DNA of 64,000 bases from an uncultured Pelagibacteraceae bacterium (lineage in GTDB: Bacteria; Pseudomonadota; Alphaproteobacteria; Pelagibacterales; Pelagibacteraceae): assembly GCA_902599625.1 (NCBI GenBank), contig CACKGF010000001.1, positions 310,001-374,000 on the forward strand, written 5' to 3'. A program made the position numbers and the translations under genes. The notes beneath the pieces are model-generated. The model searched no databases. It saw only the letters and a program-made list of their open reading frames with translations, and was not told where the DNA came from. Below, piece after piece: positions 41,586 through 51,937 of this stretch. The stretch's first letter is position 1, and each line of letters begins with the position of its first letter.

Positions 41586-41769
41586 TAATTTAATAAACCT
41601 ATAGTATTTTCACGTGAAACCACAGAAAAACCTGAAGTTGAAAATATTATTGATTTATTAAACGATAACAACATTTGGTATGTTTTTTCAGAATTCTTCT
41701 ATTATAAATTGAAATAGAAAAATAAATTAAAACAAATTTTTTTAAAAAAATATAAGCTATTTCACACAG

Positions 41770-42654
41770 ATGAGCAAAATTTATAATGAAATTACGATCA
41801 TTACTGTTCTCTATAACTCAAGTGAAATAGTTGAGAGTTTTTTTGATAGTCTAAAAAATTTTAAGATAATTGTTGTCGATAATGGAAAAAATGAAAAAAT
41901 TCTTGAGCGGATTAAAAATTTTAAAAATATTCAAGTTATCTCAAAAAATGAAAATCTTGGGTATGGTAGAGCAATAAATTTTGCTTTTGATAATATATCT
42001 ACAAATTTTTTTCTAGTACTAAATCCTGACCTTTCCATTGATGTTAGTTCAATAGAAAATATGCTCAACACTTTAAACCAATATAATGACTGCGGAATAG
42101 TTGCTCCTGTTACATTTCCCGATAAAGATTTTTACGGAGCATTCCCAGAAAAAAACTTAAAGAATGTAGATTCATCAAGTGCAATTAGATCAAGAGAATT
42201 ATTATTAGATTCAAAGATAGAAGGTGAATTATGCGTTGATGTTGCTAAAGGCTGTGCTTTATTAATAAGTGCAAAACATTTTGAAAATATTGGCAAATTT
42301 GATGAAAAGTATTTTCTTTTTTGGGAAGAAATTGATCTTTGTAGAAAATTTAGATCCAAAAAAACCAGTGTAATTATAACACCAAAATCTAAAGCTCAAC
42401 ATAATCAGGGCAAATCTTCAAAATCTAATATTCAGAATTTTTTATTAAAAACATTTCATAATGAATATTCTCCCCTTATTTATTTTAATGTTCAAAAATT
42501 TACGGTTCACCATTTTAAGAAGGTAATGAAATATTTCTTTAGAGGATTTTCATATTTATTAATATTAAACATTAAAAAGTCTATAACTAATTTTGTTAAA
42601 TTAACTGCTAATATTAGATATTTTTTTGACTTAAGATCTTCTTCGAAGAAGTAG
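41770..42654 (+). CDS. Family 2 glycosyltransferase (rhamnosyltransferase-like)
   Basis: The 294-aa protein has the GT-A start EITIITVLYNSSEIVESFF. The nucleotide-binding IIVVDNG, the conserved NLGYGRAINFAF, the metal-binding-type LVLNPDLSID and WEEIDLCRKF follow. This matches GT2 enzymes such as rhamnosyl- or N-acetylglucosaminyl-transferases acting on cell-surface polysaccharides. The C-terminal 60 residues are basic and hydrophobic, probably touching the membrane. Its end overlaps the convergent DMT gene by 41 bases. Confidence 0.88.
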   Translation: MSKIYNEITIITVLYNSSEIVESFFDSLKNFKIIVVDNGKNEKILERIKNFKNIQVISKNENLGYGRAINFAFDNISTNFFLVLNPDLSIDVSSIENMLNTLNQYNDCGIVAPVTFPDKDFYGAFPEKNLKNVDSSSAIRSRELLLDSKIEGELCVDVAKGCALLISAKHFENIGKFDEKYFLFWEEIDLCRKFRSKKTSVIITPKSKAQHNQGKSSKSNIQNFLLKTFHNEYSPLIYFNVQKFTVHHFKKVMKYFFRGFSYLLILNIKKSITNFVKLTANIRYFFDLRSSSKK

Positions 42655-43519
42655 ATTTTTTGACAAAATATATCCCTATTACAATCGCAATAAGTGCCAC
42701 TAATACCTTAAATGTGATCAGTTCGTTTAAAAAAACATAACCTAAGATTACCCCAAAGATTGGTATTAAATATGCTACTTGTGACTGGAAAACTAAACCA
42801 TTATCTTTTAAAACTTTAAATCTTAAAACCCAGGCTAAGCCTGTAGCTATAACTCCTAAATAGGTGATTGAAATCACTGATGTTAATGATGGATTATAAT
42901 TCCAAGGTTTTTCAAAATAAAAGCATATTGGTAATAAAATTATTGTTGCCCAAATCAAGATTGATGCAGTAACATTTTCGTTTTTTTTATTACTAATTCT
43001 GAGTGTTAAGATCCCTCCAACTACGTACCCTAAGGAACCAATTAAAATACATAGAGCTGAAAATATATTATTTTCATTAATCAAAAAGTTATCCGAAAAT
43101 AGATAAACTATTCCTGCAAAACCAATTGAAACTCCAATTACCTTAAGTAAATTTATCTTTTCATTTTTGATAAAAAAATGGGCTAGTAATGTTGATGTTA
43201 GCGGAGAAGTAGACATTAATATTGCGGCTAAATTACTTTGAACATTTTTGACACCATAGGCTATTAAAAAAAAGGGGAACACTAAGTTTACAAATCCTAT
43301 CGCTGCAAACCACGGCCAATCTTTTGAAAAAACCTCAATTTTAATTTTCTTGTATAAACATAAGATTATTAAAGGCAGTGATCCTAATAAAACTCTTATA
43401 AATGCTATAGTTATAGGGCCAAATGAGTCTGTTGCTAATTTAATATTAAAAAAAGCAGAGGCCCAAATCACTGCTAAAAAAACTAATAATGAATAATCTG
43501 TTATAGTTGGCTGTCTCAC
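42614..43519 (-). CDS. EamA/DMT-family transporter
   Basis: The 301-aa protein has ten helices and two EamA repeats, with AVIWASAFFNIKLATDSFGP at the start, MSTSPLTSTLLAHFFIKNEKI closing the first half and VAYLIPIFGVILGYVFLNELIT closing the second. It ends in a short Lys/Ser-rich tail. Its start overlaps the YbaK-family gene by four bases, which suggests co-translation, but no functional link is obvious. Confidence 0.9.
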   Translation of the reverse strand: MRQPTITDYSLLVFLAVIWASAFFNIKLATDSFGPITIAFIRVLLGSLPLIILCLYKKIKIEVFSKDWPWFAAIGFVNLVFPFFLIAYGVKNVQSNLAAILMSTSPLTSTLLAHFFIKNEKINLLKVIGVSIGFAGIVYLFSDNFLINENNIFSALCILIGSLGYVVGGILTLRISNKKNENVTASILIWATIILLPICFYFEKPWNYNPSLTSVISITYLGVIATGLAWVLRFKVLKDNGLVFQSQVAYLIPIFGVILGYVFLNELITFKVLVALIAIVIGIYFVKKSTSSKKILSQKNI

Positions 43520-44004
43520 TCAGTAATATCCTCAACCCTTCCCTTTGTTAGGTCTTTTAATTTTGAAATATCTATTTTGAATATACTATTTGGATGTCCC
43601 GCTGCAGCATATACAATTTGAAATCTTTCTAATGTTTTATCAATAATTATATTTAAGTCATTTATATGACCAACCGGCGAAACACCGCCAATAGTAAATC
43701 CAGTTTGAGCTTTAACATCCTCTGCGCTTGCCATTGAAACATCTTTTTTTGAAATAACCTTTTTAAGCTTATTTAAAGAACATCTTTTATCGCCAGATAC
43801 TAAGCAAATTAAAAATTCTGTCTCTGCTTTAAAAACTAAACTTTTAACAATAGCGCCCTCTTCACAATTTAGGGCGTTTGCTGCATCTTTGGCTGTTCTG
43901 GCAGTATCTTTAAGAACCTCAATTTTTAAATTTTTATCAAATTTATCTAATATTTTAATCACTCTTTGCACAGGTTCTTTGTTTGTGATTTCATTCATAT
44001 TCAA
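43516..44004 (-). CDS. YbaK/ProX-type aminoacyl-tRNA deacylase
   Basis: The 162-aa protein matches the YbaK/INS domain: ARTAKDAANALNCEEGAIVKSLVFK near the middle, VSGDKRCSLNKLKKV with the catalytic-type Lys region, and GFTIGGVSPVGH near the C-terminus. Such proteins clear mischarged tRNAs (for example Cys- or Ala-tRNAPro). The stand-alone size is normal. It is divergent from glnA across a 131-base region. Confidence 0.9.
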   Translation of the reverse strand: MNMNEITNKEPVQRVIKILDKFDKNLKIEVLKDTARTAKDAANALNCEEGAIVKSLVFKAETEFLICLVSGDKRCSLNKLKKVISKKDVSMASAEDVKAQTGFTIGGVSPVGHINDLNIIIDKTLERFQIVYAAAGHPNSIFKIDISKLKDLTKGRVEDITE

Positions 44005-44043
44005 CCTTCGATTGATTGCAAAAATCTAATATTTCATGTTTAA

Positions 44044-44066
44044 TCCTATGCTTAAATTGCATAGGA
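44044..44066 (+). promoter_or_regulatory. Short hairpin upstream of glnA
   Basis: TCCTATGC (44044-44051) and GCATAGGA (44059-44066) are perfect inverted copies around a seven-base loop. The site is 70 bases before the glnA start in the divergent ybaK/glnA region. It could be a dimeric regulator site or a leader hairpin. It does not match the known glutamine riboswitch as far as I can tell. Confidence 0.4.
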
Positions 44067-44135
44067 GATATTAATTAAAAACGAGATCAAAATATATTTT
44101 TTTTTGGTAGTAATCCAGAAAATTAAAGGAGAATT

Positions 44136-45542
44136 ATGAGTTCAAGCAATGTATTAAAAATTATTAAAGACAAAGAAATTGAATACGTTGATTTAAGATT
44201 TACAGACCCTAGAGGTAAACTTCAACACGTAACAATGGATGCTAAAATCGTTGATGGCGATATGTTGAATGAGGGTATATTTTTTGATGGTTCATCAATT
44301 GCCGGTTGGAAAGCAATTAATGAGTCAGATATGATATTAAAACCAGACTTAAGCAGAACTGTCGTAGACCCTTTTACTTCACATAATACACTAAATATAT
44401 TTTGCGATATCTTAGATGCTATCAAAAAAGATCCCTACGAAAGAGATCCAAGAGGTACAGCTAAAAAGGCAGAAGCTTATTTAAAACAATCAGGTATTGG
44501 AGATAAAGCATTCTTTGGTCCTGAGGCAGAATTCTTTGTGTTTGATGATGTTAAATACAAAAATGATATGAATGAAACAGGATTTAAAATTGATAGTACG
44601 GAAGGTCCCTATAACACAGGTAAAGATTACCCAAATGGTAACATGGGACATAGACCAGGAATTAAAGGTGGATATTTTCCAGTTCCCCCAGTTGACAGCG
44701 CTCAAGACATGAGAGGTGAATATTTAAAAGCTATGAGAGATATGGGTATTAAAGTTGAAAAACACCACCACGAGGTAGCACCTAGCCAACATGAATTAGG
44801 TATGTACTTTGGTACATTAGTAGATCAAGCAGATAACTTACAACTTTATAAATATGCAGTTCACATGGTTTCTCATTCTTTTGGAAAAACAGCAACATTT
44901 ATGCCTAAACCAGTTAAAGGTGACAATGGATCGGGTATGCATGTACACCAATCAATTTGGAAAGGTGATAAAGCATTATTCTCTGGTGATAAATATGCTG
45001 GTCTTTCAGACTTAGCTTTAAATTATATTGGTGGAATATTAAAACACGCGAAAGCTATTAATGCATTTTCTAACGCAACTACTAACAGTTATAAAAGATT
45101 AATTCCAGGTTTCGAAGCCCCTGTTCTATTAGCTTATTCAGCAAGAAATAGATCTGCTTCGTGTAGAATACCAATTACACTAAGTAAAAAAGCAGCAAGA
45201 TGCGAAGTGAGATTTGGTGATGCTGCTGGTAATCCTTATTTAACTTTTGCAGCAATGTTAATGGCTGGACTTGATGGAATTAAAAATAAAATTGATCCAG
45301 GTAAATCTTTCGATAAAGATCTTTACGCATTATCAGAGTCTGAAGTAAAAAAAATACCAACAGTTTGTGGATCTTTAAGAGAAGCAATGGAAAGTCTAGA
45401 TAAGGATAGGGATTTCTTAAAACAAGGTAACGTATTTACTGATGATCAAATTGATGCATATATTGCTTTAAAATTTGAGGAGATACACAACTTCGAACAC
45501 ACACCACACCCTATAGAGTTCGATATGTATTACAGTTGCTAA
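44136..45542 (+). CDS. glnA: Glutamine synthetase type I
   Basis: The 468-aa enzyme has the type I pattern: [70 protein letters not shown] and [10 protein letters not shown] tyrosine in [12 protein letters not shown] sits at the adenylylation site, so GlnE-type control is possible. It makes glutamine from glutamate and ammonium with ATP. A strong ribosome site AAAGGAGAATT precedes the start. Length is canonical. Confidence 0.97.
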   Translation: MSSSNVLKIIKDKEIEYVDLRFTDPRGKLQHVTMDAKIVDGDMLNEGIFFDGSSIAGWKAINESDMILKPDLSRTVVDPFTSHNTLNIFCDILDAIKKDPYERDPRGTAKKAEAYLKQSGIGDKAFFGPEAEFFVFDDVKYKNDMNETGFKIDSTEGPYNTGKDYPNGNMGHRPGIKGGYFPVPPVDSAQDMRGEYLKAMRDMGIKVEKHHHEVAPSQHELGMYFGTLVDQADNLQLYKYAVHMVSHSFGKTATFMPKPVKGDNGSGMHVHQSIWKGDKALFSGDKYAGLSDLALNYIGGILKHAKAINAFSNATTNSYKRLIPGFEAPVLLAYSARNRSASCRIPITLSKKAARCEVRFGDAAGNPYLTFAAMLMAGLDGIKNKIDPGKSFDKDLYALSESEVKKIPTVCGSLREAMESLDKDRDFLKQGNVFTDDQIDAYIALKFEEIHNFEHTPHPIEFDMYYSC

Positions 45543-45713
45543 TTACTGATCAGTAGATGCAATTTTATCTTTGTTGAGACCTTTTTTAACGACATAATCT
45601 TGTGTCCCATTTGCACCTGCTTCAACAGATTTAATCAGAGTTCTAAAAAAAGACTTTCTTTTCTCTTTTTTGTCCTCTGAATTTAGCAAGTTTTTAAATT
45701 CAAAAAGATTCAT
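45543..45713 (-). CDS. Small hypothetical protein next to the SUF operon
   Basis: I start this protein at the ATG giving MNLFEFKNLLNSEDKKEKR (56 aa); the frame is open 17 codons further upstream. It is charged and probably soluble, with a KSVEAGANGTQDYVVKKGL segment near the end. It lies downstream of sufA on the same strand and directly abuts the glnA stop on the other strand. I do not recognise it. Small DUF-type proteins ending SUF operons are common, but whether this one is real is only moderately supported. Confidence 0.5.
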   Translation of the reverse strand: MNLFEFKNLLNSEDKKEKRKSFFRTLIKSVEAGANGTQDYVVKKGLNKDKIASTDQ

Positions 45714-45772
45714 AAATGGGATAATACTAAAGATATGCATTTTGTGCAATGCAGATATGCTCAAAATGGGAC

Positions 45773-46102
45773 TTATACTTTAAAAGACTCTCCACATCCA
45801 CAACGCTCAGTTTCATTGGGATTATTGAATACAAAAGAGGACGAAAACTCCTCTTCTTTAAAGTCCATTGTTGTACCTAACAAATACATAACAGCACCAG
45901 GATCTATAAATACCTTTACACCTTTTTCCTCAATCAATTCGTCATTTGGATTTTGAGATTTTGCATACTCCATTACATATGACATCCCAGCACATCCCCC
46001 ACTCTTTACTCCAATTCTTACTCCTAAAGAAGTTTTATCATTTGATAAAATTGACTTTATTCTGTCTGCTGCTTTGTCACTAAGTTTAATTATCTGACTC
46101 AT
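45773..46102 (-). CDS. sufA: A-type iron-sulfur carrier
   Basis: The 109-aa protein has the HesB/IscA core: LGVRIGVKSGGCAGMSYVMEY with the first Cys near residue 37 and a C-terminal ERCGCGESF giving Cys101 and Cys103. It carries Fe-S clusters from the SufBCD scaffold to target proteins. Its start overlaps the SufT-like gene by four bases, and it ends the recognisable SUF set. Confidence 0.94.
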   Translation of the reverse strand: MSQIIKLSDKAADRIKSILSNDKTSLGVRIGVKSGGCAGMSYVMEYAKSQNPNDELIEEKGVKVFIDPGAVMYLLGTTMDFKEEEFSSSFVFNNPNETERCGCGESFKV

Positions 46103-46398
46103 AAATTTAACTCCAACTTTGCTGCCTCTGACATCATTGATTTATCCCATGGCGGCTCCCAAACTAATTCTAATTTTGCATCCTTAACTTCCTTAATACC
46201 TTTAACGCTGTCTTCTACTTCTTTTGGTAAACTTTCAGCAACTGGACAATTTGGAGTAGTAAGTGTCATCTTAATTTCCACAACATTTTCTTTATCAACT
46301 TTAACATCGTATATTAAACCTAAATCATAAATATTTACCGGTATTTCAGGATCATAGATTTTCTTTATTTCTGCTATAACTTTATCTTTTAGTTCCAT
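46099..46398 (-). CDS. sufT: SufT/MIP18-type (DUF59) Fe-S assembly protein
   Basis: The 99-aa protein matches the DUF59/MIP18 domain: IKKIYDPEIPVNIYDLGLIYDV, MTLTTPNCPVAESLP with the conserved Cys, and a C-terminal ELVWEPPWDKSMMSE. Members of this family help Fe-S cluster maturation, and the location between sufU and sufA supports that. Both junctions are tight: one overlaps by four bases, the other has no gap. Confidence 0.92.
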   Translation of the reverse strand: MELKDKVIAEIKKIYDPEIPVNIYDLGLIYDVKVDKENVVEIKMTLTTPNCPVAESLPKEVEDSVKGIKEVKDAKLELVWEPPWDKSMMSEAAKLELNL

Positions 46399-46869
46399 TT
46401 AATCTTCCTTTTCAGTATTTACTTCACCTGGTTTATTTGTCATCGCTGAAATTAATGTATGCCATGGTAACGTAGCACACTTAACTCTCATTGGATATTT
46501 TTTTACACCTGATAGAGACATAAGTTTTGTTTTATCATCTTCACTTATCAAATTTGACTTGAGATCAGGATTATCTTTTATCATTTTTAAAAAGTCTTCA
46601 ATTAATTCATTTACATCTTTTTCATCTTTATCTTTCATCAATTCTGTCATTATTGAAGCTGAAGCCATTGATATTGCACATCCATGACCTTCGAATTTAA
46701 TGTCAGAAATTTTTTTATTTTCATCAACTTTAAGGTAAACATGAACTTTATCTCCACATAAAGGATTATGTCCTTTGGCATCTTTATTAAAATTTTCAAA
46801 CTTTCCTAAGTTCCTAGGATTTTTTCCATGATCTAAAATTATCTCTTGATATAAATCTTTTAAGTCCAT
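46399..46869 (-). CDS. sufU: SufU/NifU-N-type Fe-S scaffold or sulfur-transfer protein
   Basis: The 156-aa protein has the IscU/SufU fold with three conserved cysteines, in NPLCGDKV, GHGCAISMASAS and RVKCATLPWHTL. It contains the longer 20-residue insert before the third Cys that marks SufU rather than IscU. It accepts sulfur from the SufS cysteine desulfurase, encoded immediately upstream with a one-base overlap. No SufE gene is visible. Confidence 0.93.
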   Translation of the reverse strand: MDLKDLYQEIILDHGKNPRNLGKFENFNKDAKGHNPLCGDKVHVYLKVDENKKISDIKFEGHGCAISMASASIMTELMKDKDEKDVNELIEDFLKMIKDNPDLKSNLISEDDKTKLMSLSGVKKYPMRVKCATLPWHTLISAMTNKPGEVNTEKED

Positions 46870-48086
46870 TATGAATTAAATATTTTTATACATTTGTTAA
46901 TTGAGCTGTTTAATTGATCTAGGTCATCTTTGGTATTGTAAACACCTAAAGATGCTCTAGCTGTAGCTGCTAATCCTAATTTTTCATGAAGGATTTGACA
47001 GCAATGGTGTCCAGCTCTTATTGCAACACCATCTTCATCAAGTATAGTTGCTATATCATGTGGATGAACTCCATCTAATGTAAATGATAAAACTGACCCT
47101 TTGTTTTTTGGGCTACCAATAAGTTTAACTGAATTATTCTTTTTTAAAATTTCTTCACCATATTTTGTCAATTCTCTTTCATGTTCTTCAATTTTTTCAA
47201 TACCAAGTTTGTTTATGAAATTAATTGACTCACCAAAAGCTATCACTTGTGCAGTTGCCATTGTACCTGCTTCATATTTATTAGGAAGATCTCCAAAAGT
47301 AATTCCTTCTTTTTTTACTTCACCAATCATTCCGCCACCGCCTTGGTAAGGAGGTAACTCTTCAAGCCATTTCTTTTTAGCATATAAAACTCCAAGACCA
47401 GTAGGTCCATACATTTTATGGCAGGATATTGCGTAAAAATCACAATCAAGATCTTGCATATCTAATTTTAAATGTGGAGCTCCCTGGCAACCATCAACAA
47501 GAACTGGAATATTTTTTGAATGCGCTAATTGAATAATTTCTTTAATAGGAAGAATTGCGCCTGTAACATTAGATAGATGAGTGATAGCCAAAATTTTTGT
47601 TTTAGTAGTAATTTTCTTTTCAATACTTTCTATACTAATATCACCGTTCTCATCTACATCTGCAAAATTAATCTTAACACCTTTTGATTTTCTTAAATAA
47701 TACCAAGGGACGTAGTTTGAATGGTGTTCTAATTCTGTAATTAAAATTTCATCACCTTCTTTTAAATATTTTTGACCAAAAGTATTTGCTACTAAATTTA
47801 TTGCCTCAGTTGCACCTTTTGTGAAAACTATCTCGTTTGGATCTTTTGCGTTTATATATTTTTGAACTAAAACCCTTGTATTCTCATATAAATTCGTTGC
47901 TGCTACAGCTAAGTAATGAACGCTACGACCCACATTTGAAAATTCCTTAGTATAAAAATCATAAATTCTATCTACAACAACTTTAGGTTTTTGAGATGAA
48001 TTGGCACTATCTAAATAGACCAGATCATTATTGTGAACTTTATTATCGAATATTGGGAATTCTTTTTTGATATCTTTAATATTCAT
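46869..48086 (-). CDS. sufS: Cysteine desulfurase
   Basis: The 405-aa PLP enzyme is of the SufS group: YLDSANSSQKPK at the start, ITELEHHSNYVPW, DGCQGAPHLKLD, the PLP lysine in ISCHKMYGPTGLGVLY, and catalytic Cys in AIRAGHHCCQILH. It releases sulfur from cysteine as a persulfide for Fe-S clusters. Its start overlaps the sufD end by 11 bases. The doubled cysteine at the active-site loop is slightly unusual. Confidence 0.96.
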   Translation of the reverse strand: MNIKDIKKEFPIFDNKVHNNDLVYLDSANSSQKPKVVVDRIYDFYTKEFSNVGRSVHYLAVAATNLYENTRVLVQKYINAKDPNEIVFTKGATEAINLVANTFGQKYLKEGDEILITELEHHSNYVPWYYLRKSKGVKINFADVDENGDISIESIEKKITTKTKILAITHLSNVTGAILPIKEIIQLAHSKNIPVLVDGCQGAPHLKLDMQDLDCDFYAISCHKMYGPTGLGVLYAKKKWLEELPPYQGGGGMIGEVKKEGITFGDLPNKYEAGTMATAQVIAFGESINFINKLGIEKIEEHERELTKYGEEILKKNNSVKLIGSPKNKGSVLSFTLDGVHPHDIATILDEDGVAIRAGHHCCQILHEKLGLAATARASLGVYNTKDDLDQLNSSINKCIKIFNS

Positions 48087-49326
48087 TTTTTAATCCATAT
48101 AAATTTTTAATAAGTTTTTTAATTGGTTCATCAGTTATTTGATTGATTACTTCCACAAGAAAACCATTTATTAATAATTCTCTTGCCTCTTTATAACTCA
48201 GGCCCCTAGACATTAAATAGAATATTGAATTTTCGTCTAAACTTCCGGAAGCAGATCCATGTGAACATTTTACATCATCTGCATAAATTTCTAACTCTGG
48301 CTTTGCATTAAATTCTGTTGTTTCATCAACTAGTATTGCTTTGCTTAATTGATAACCATCTGTTTTTTGTGCTTTTGAGTCTACGTATATTTTTCCTTGA
48401 TAGACTGATCTTGATTTATTTTCTAAAACACTTTTCACTAATTGATAACTTTTTGTATTTTCAACTAAGTGATTAATTTTTGCTTTAATTTCGTGGTGTT
48501 TGCTTTTATTAAGTGAAAATATTCCATTCACAAAAGCTGAAGATTGTTCTCCTTTTAAGTCACAAAAGATTTCATTTTTTGAAAAAGTTGATCCTTTAGA
48601 CAAATAAAATGTCTCTGAAACGCTATTAGAAGATTGTTTTATATTATTAAACATATATCTAATATTATCATTTTCAAACTGATCAATTTTGTAGTTTTTT
48701 AAAATTGAATTTTTTTCTAAAGAAAAATTGTAAAAAATATTAATAAAATTTTTATTACCTTTGTCTTTTACAAGGTCAATTAACTTTAAAGAACTGTTTT
48801 CTTCTAACTCAAAGTTAATTTTCAAATTTATGTTTTGTGATGTTATCTTATTATTTGATACATGATAAATTATAAGAGGATTTTTAATTTGATAATTCTT
48901 TTTAACTAATAATTTATAACTTTTATTTGTTAGAGCGTTATTTAAATTTATTAAAGAATTTTCAACTAATTGTTCATCTAAACTATTTTGATTATCTAAA
49001 AATTCTATTTTACTTTTATCCTCAGAATTAAAGTCGATCTTTTCTAATTGACCATTTATAAAAACCAATTTGTTATGCTCAATTTGATTTAGTAAGATAT
49101 CTTTATCTACTCTATTTTTCTCTGATTGTTCACTGTAAAACTTTAGTTCACCAATTTCTTTATTGATGATTTGATTAATATCAGAAAACTTCCAATCTTC
49201 GTGTTTCCTGTTTGGAAATCCTTGATTTAAAAATTCTTTAGCATTAAAATTTTTGAAAGAAATTTCTTTTTCAGAAAAATTGTTATTTTTTAATGTTTTC
49301 TCAAAGTCTGTTTTAAAATTTTCCAT
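48076..49326 (-). CDS. sufD: SufD component of the SufBCD scaffold
   Basis: The 416-aa protein has the SufBD beta-helix core in its C-terminal half: SVYQGKIYVDSKAQKTDGYQ, DDVKCSHGSASGSLDENSIFY with the conserved His, and a LMSRGLSYKEARELLINGF end. The N-terminal half is divergent and rich in Asn/Lys, normal for SufD. It forms a heterodimer with SufB on the SufC ATPase. It overlaps sufC by one base. Confidence 0.95.
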   Translation of the reverse strand: MENFKTDFEKTLKNNNFSEKEISFKNFNAKEFLNQGFPNRKHEDWKFSDINQIINKEIGELKFYSEQSEKNRVDKDILLNQIEHNKLVFINGQLEKIDFNSEDKSKIEFLDNQNSLDEQLVENSLINLNNALTNKSYKLLVKKNYQIKNPLIIYHVSNNKITSQNINLKINFELEENSSLKLIDLVKDKGNKNFINIFYNFSLEKNSILKNYKIDQFENDNIRYMFNNIKQSSNSVSETFYLSKGSTFSKNEIFCDLKGEQSSAFVNGIFSLNKSKHHEIKAKINHLVENTKSYQLVKSVLENKSRSVYQGKIYVDSKAQKTDGYQLSKAILVDETTEFNAKPELEIYADDVKCSHGSASGSLDENSIFYLMSRGLSYKEARELLINGFLVEVINQITDEPIKKLIKNLYGLKNEY

Positions 49327-50060
49327 TAGTTTATGTTTTCATAACCTTTCTTTTCTAACTCTAACGCTAACTCCGGTCCTCCTGATTTAATAACTTTTCC
49401 ATTCATTAAAACATGAACAAAATCAGGTTTTATATAATTAAGTAATCTTTGGTAGTGGGTTATAATTAAAAAAGAATTATCTTTTTTTCTTAATGAATTA
49501 ACGCCATCTGCAACAATTTTTAATGCATCAATATCAAGACCTGAGTCTGTTTCATCTAAGATCGATAATTTTGGTTCTAAAATAGACATCTGTAGAATTT
49601 CATTTTTTTTCTTTTCTCCTCCAGAAAAACCAACATTAAGTTGTCTGCTAAGTTTATCTTCGTCAAACTTAAGATTTTTGGCTTTTTCTTTTACTAATTT
49701 TAGAAACTCTAATGCATCTAATTCCTTTTCACCGCGCGCTTTTTTAATAGCGTTTAAAGAAGTTTTAAGAAAAATGTTCGTATTTACCCCTGGAATTTCT
49801 AAGGGATATTGAAAAGCTAAAAATATTCCTTTGTGTGCCCTTTCCTCAGTCTCAAGATCAAAAAGATTTTTATTTTCAAATAAAACATCCCCAGTTACGT
49901 CATATCCCTTTTTTCCAGATAAGATATTTGATAGTGTACTTTTTCCTGATCCGTTAGGACCCATTATTGCATGAACTTCTCCAGGTTTTATTTCAAGAGA
50001 GAAACCATTTAAAATTGATTTATCCTCAATTTTTGCATTAAGGTTATTGATTTTTAACAT
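49326..50060 (-). CDS. sufC: SufC ATPase
   Basis: The 244-aa ABC ATPase has Walker [10 protein letters not shown], signature [12 protein letters not shown] in place of LSGGQ as usual in SufC, Walker [13 protein letters not shown], and the switch His in [12 protein letters not shown]. It drives SufBD conformational changes during cluster building. It has one-base overlaps with both sufB and sufD. Confidence 0.97.
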   Translation of the reverse strand: MLKINNLNAKIEDKSILNGFSLEIKPGEVHAIMGPNGSGKSTLSNILSGKKGYDVTGDVLFENKNLFDLETEERAHKGIFLAFQYPLEIPGVNTNIFLKTSLNAIKKARGEKELDALEFLKLVKEKAKNLKFDEDKLSRQLNVGFSGGEKKKNEILQMSILEPKLSILDETDSGLDIDALKIVADGVNSLRKKDNSFLIITHYQRLLNYIKPDFVHVLMNGKVIKSGGPELALELEKKGYENIN

Positions 50061-51496
50061 TAACCAACGCTCCCTTCTAAACTAATACCAACAAGTTTTT
50101 GCGCTTCTACAGCAAATTCCATAGGTAATTGCTGAAGAACTTCTTTGCAAAAACCATTTACAATCAAACTTACTGCTTCCTCAGAATTTAGGCCTCTTTG
50201 TTGGCAATAATACAATTGTTCATCACTTATTTTTGAAGTTGTTGCCTCATGTGCAATATTAGAGTTAGCATTTTTATTTTTGATATAAGGAATTGTATGT
50301 GCACCACATTTATTTCCCATTAGCAATGAATCACATTGAGTATAATTGCTAGAATTCTCCGATTTTGGTGAAATATCAACTAATCCTCTATAGGTCATAT
50401 CTGAAAAACCAGCGCTAATTCCCTTTGATATGATTTTGCTTTTTGTGTTTTTGCCTAAATGAATCATTTTAGTGCCAGTGTCAGCTTTTTGATGATTATT
50501 TGTAATTGCTATTGAATAAAATTCACCAACTGAGTTATCACCTTGCAATATGCAGCTTGGATACTTCCAAGTTATAGCTGATCCAGTTTCAACTTGTGTC
50601 CAAGAAATTTTAGAATTTTTACCCTTGCATAAACCTCTTTTAGTTACAAAGTTATAAATTCCCCCTTTTCCATCTTTATCTCCTGGATACCAGTTTTGAA
50701 CAGTTGAATATTTTATTTCTGCATCATCTAATGCAATCAATTCTACATTTGCTGCATGTAATTGATTTTCATCTCTCATAGGCGCAGTGCACCCCTCTAA
50801 ATAGCTTACATAGCTTCCTTTATCTGCAATAATGAGAGTTCTCTCAAACTGACCAGTATCAGAAGCATTTATTCTAAAATAAGTAGAAAGCTCCATAGGA
50901 CATCTCACACCTGGTGGAATATAAACAAATGACCCATCAGTAAATACCGCTGAATTTAATGTTGCAAAGTAATGATCAGTAATTGGTATTACGGAACCTA
51001 AATATTTTTTTACTAAATCCGGATGTTTTTGAATTGCTTCAGATATAGAACAAAAAATAATTCCTTTTTCAGTCAGTGTATCTTTAAAAGTCGTAGCTAC
51101 AGAAACTGAATCAAATACCGCATCAACTGCTATACCATTTAGTTTTTTTTGCTCATTTAACGGAATGCCGAGTTTATTGTAAGTTTCAATAAGTTTTGGA
51201 TCTAATTCATCTAAACTTTTTGGTTTTTCTTTAAAACTTTTTGGCGCAGAGTAATAATATAAGTCTTGATAATCAATCTTGGGGTACTTTGGTTTTTGCC
51301 AGTTTGGCTCTTTTAAAACTTTTACTCTATTGTAAGCTTTTAATCTCCAGTCCAGCAACCACTTTGGTTCTTTTTTAATACTTGATATAAATTTAATTAC
51401 ATCTTCATTTAAACCTTTTGGAGCTTTAAAATTTTCAATATCGGTTGAAAAACCGTATTTATAATCCTTTAATTTTTCTAGTTCTTTTTCTCTCAT
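50060..51496 (-). CDS. sufB: SufB scaffold protein
   Basis: The 478-aa protein is typical Suf[76 protein letters not shown] in part, and a C-terminal [20 protein letters not shown]. It is the site where the nascent cluster is assembled with SufC and SufD. It directly follows the IscR-like regulator gene with a one-base overlap. Confidence 0.97.
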   Translation of the reverse strand: MREKELEKLKDYKYGFSTDIENFKAPKGLNEDVIKFISSIKKEPKWLLDWRLKAYNRVKVLKEPNWQKPKYPKIDYQDLYYYSAPKSFKEKPKSLDELDPKLIETYNKLGIPLNEQKKLNGIAVDAVFDSVSVATTFKDTLTEKGIIFCSISEAIQKHPDLVKKYLGSVIPITDHYFATLNSAVFTDGSFVYIPPGVRCPMELSTYFRINASDTGQFERTLIIADKGSYVSYLEGCTAPMRDENQLHAANVELIALDDAEIKYSTVQNWYPGDKDGKGGIYNFVTKRGLCKGKNSKISWTQVETGSAITWKYPSCILQGDNSVGEFYSIAITNNHQKADTGTKMIHLGKNTKSKIISKGISAGFSDMTYRGLVDISPKSENSSNYTQCDSLLMGNKCGAHTIPYIKNKNANSNIAHEATTSKISDEQLYYCQQRGLNSEEAVSLIVNGFCKEVLQQLPMEFAVEAQKLVGISLEGSVG

Positions 51497-51918
51497 TAAT
51501 TTCTACTCTCTTTTTTTTTTACTAAATCACCCAATCTTTTGTTTTCAAAAAAAGAGTTAATGTGTAAATCTAGCTCATCCCACAAATTATGGGTTATGCA
51601 TTTTGAAGATTTACCATTGCAACCTTTTTTCGACTCTTTTTTACATCCAACTGTTTTTACTTTTTCATCTAACGCATAAAAAATATCTGAAATTTTCAGA
51701 TCATTTATATTTTTAGATATAATGTAACCACCATTCGTACCTCTTACACTCTTGACAATATTATTTTTTTTTAATCTTAAAAAAATCTGCTCTAGATAAA
51801 GTAAAGATATGCTTTGTCTAAGAGATATATCTCTTAAACTAACTGGGTTTTTTCCGTCAAATCTTGCCATGTCAGCAAGTGCCATTACAGCATATCGTGA
51901 TTTAGTATTTAGCTTCAT
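51496..51918 (-). CDS. iscR: IscR-like Rrf2 regulator of the SUF operon
   Basis: I start at the ATG giving [20 protein letters not shown] (140 aa), the canonical IscR beginning; the longer frame runs across the promoter. The winged helix contains [19 protein letters not shown] and GTNGGYIIS. Three cysteines in [17 protein letters not shown] match the IscR cluster ligands, with a two-residue wider first spacing than in E. coli. It senses Fe-S status and represses its own operon. A matching box overlaps the promoter upstream. Confidence 0.92.
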   Translation of the reverse strand: MKLNTKSRYAVMALADMARFDGKNPVSLRDISLRQSISLLYLEQIFLRLKKNNIVKSVRGTNGGYIISKNINDLKISDIFYALDEKVKTVGCKKESKKGCNGKSSKCITHNLWDELDLHINSFFENKRLGDLVKKKESRN

Positions 51919-51937
51919 AATCCGCAATTTATGGGAC

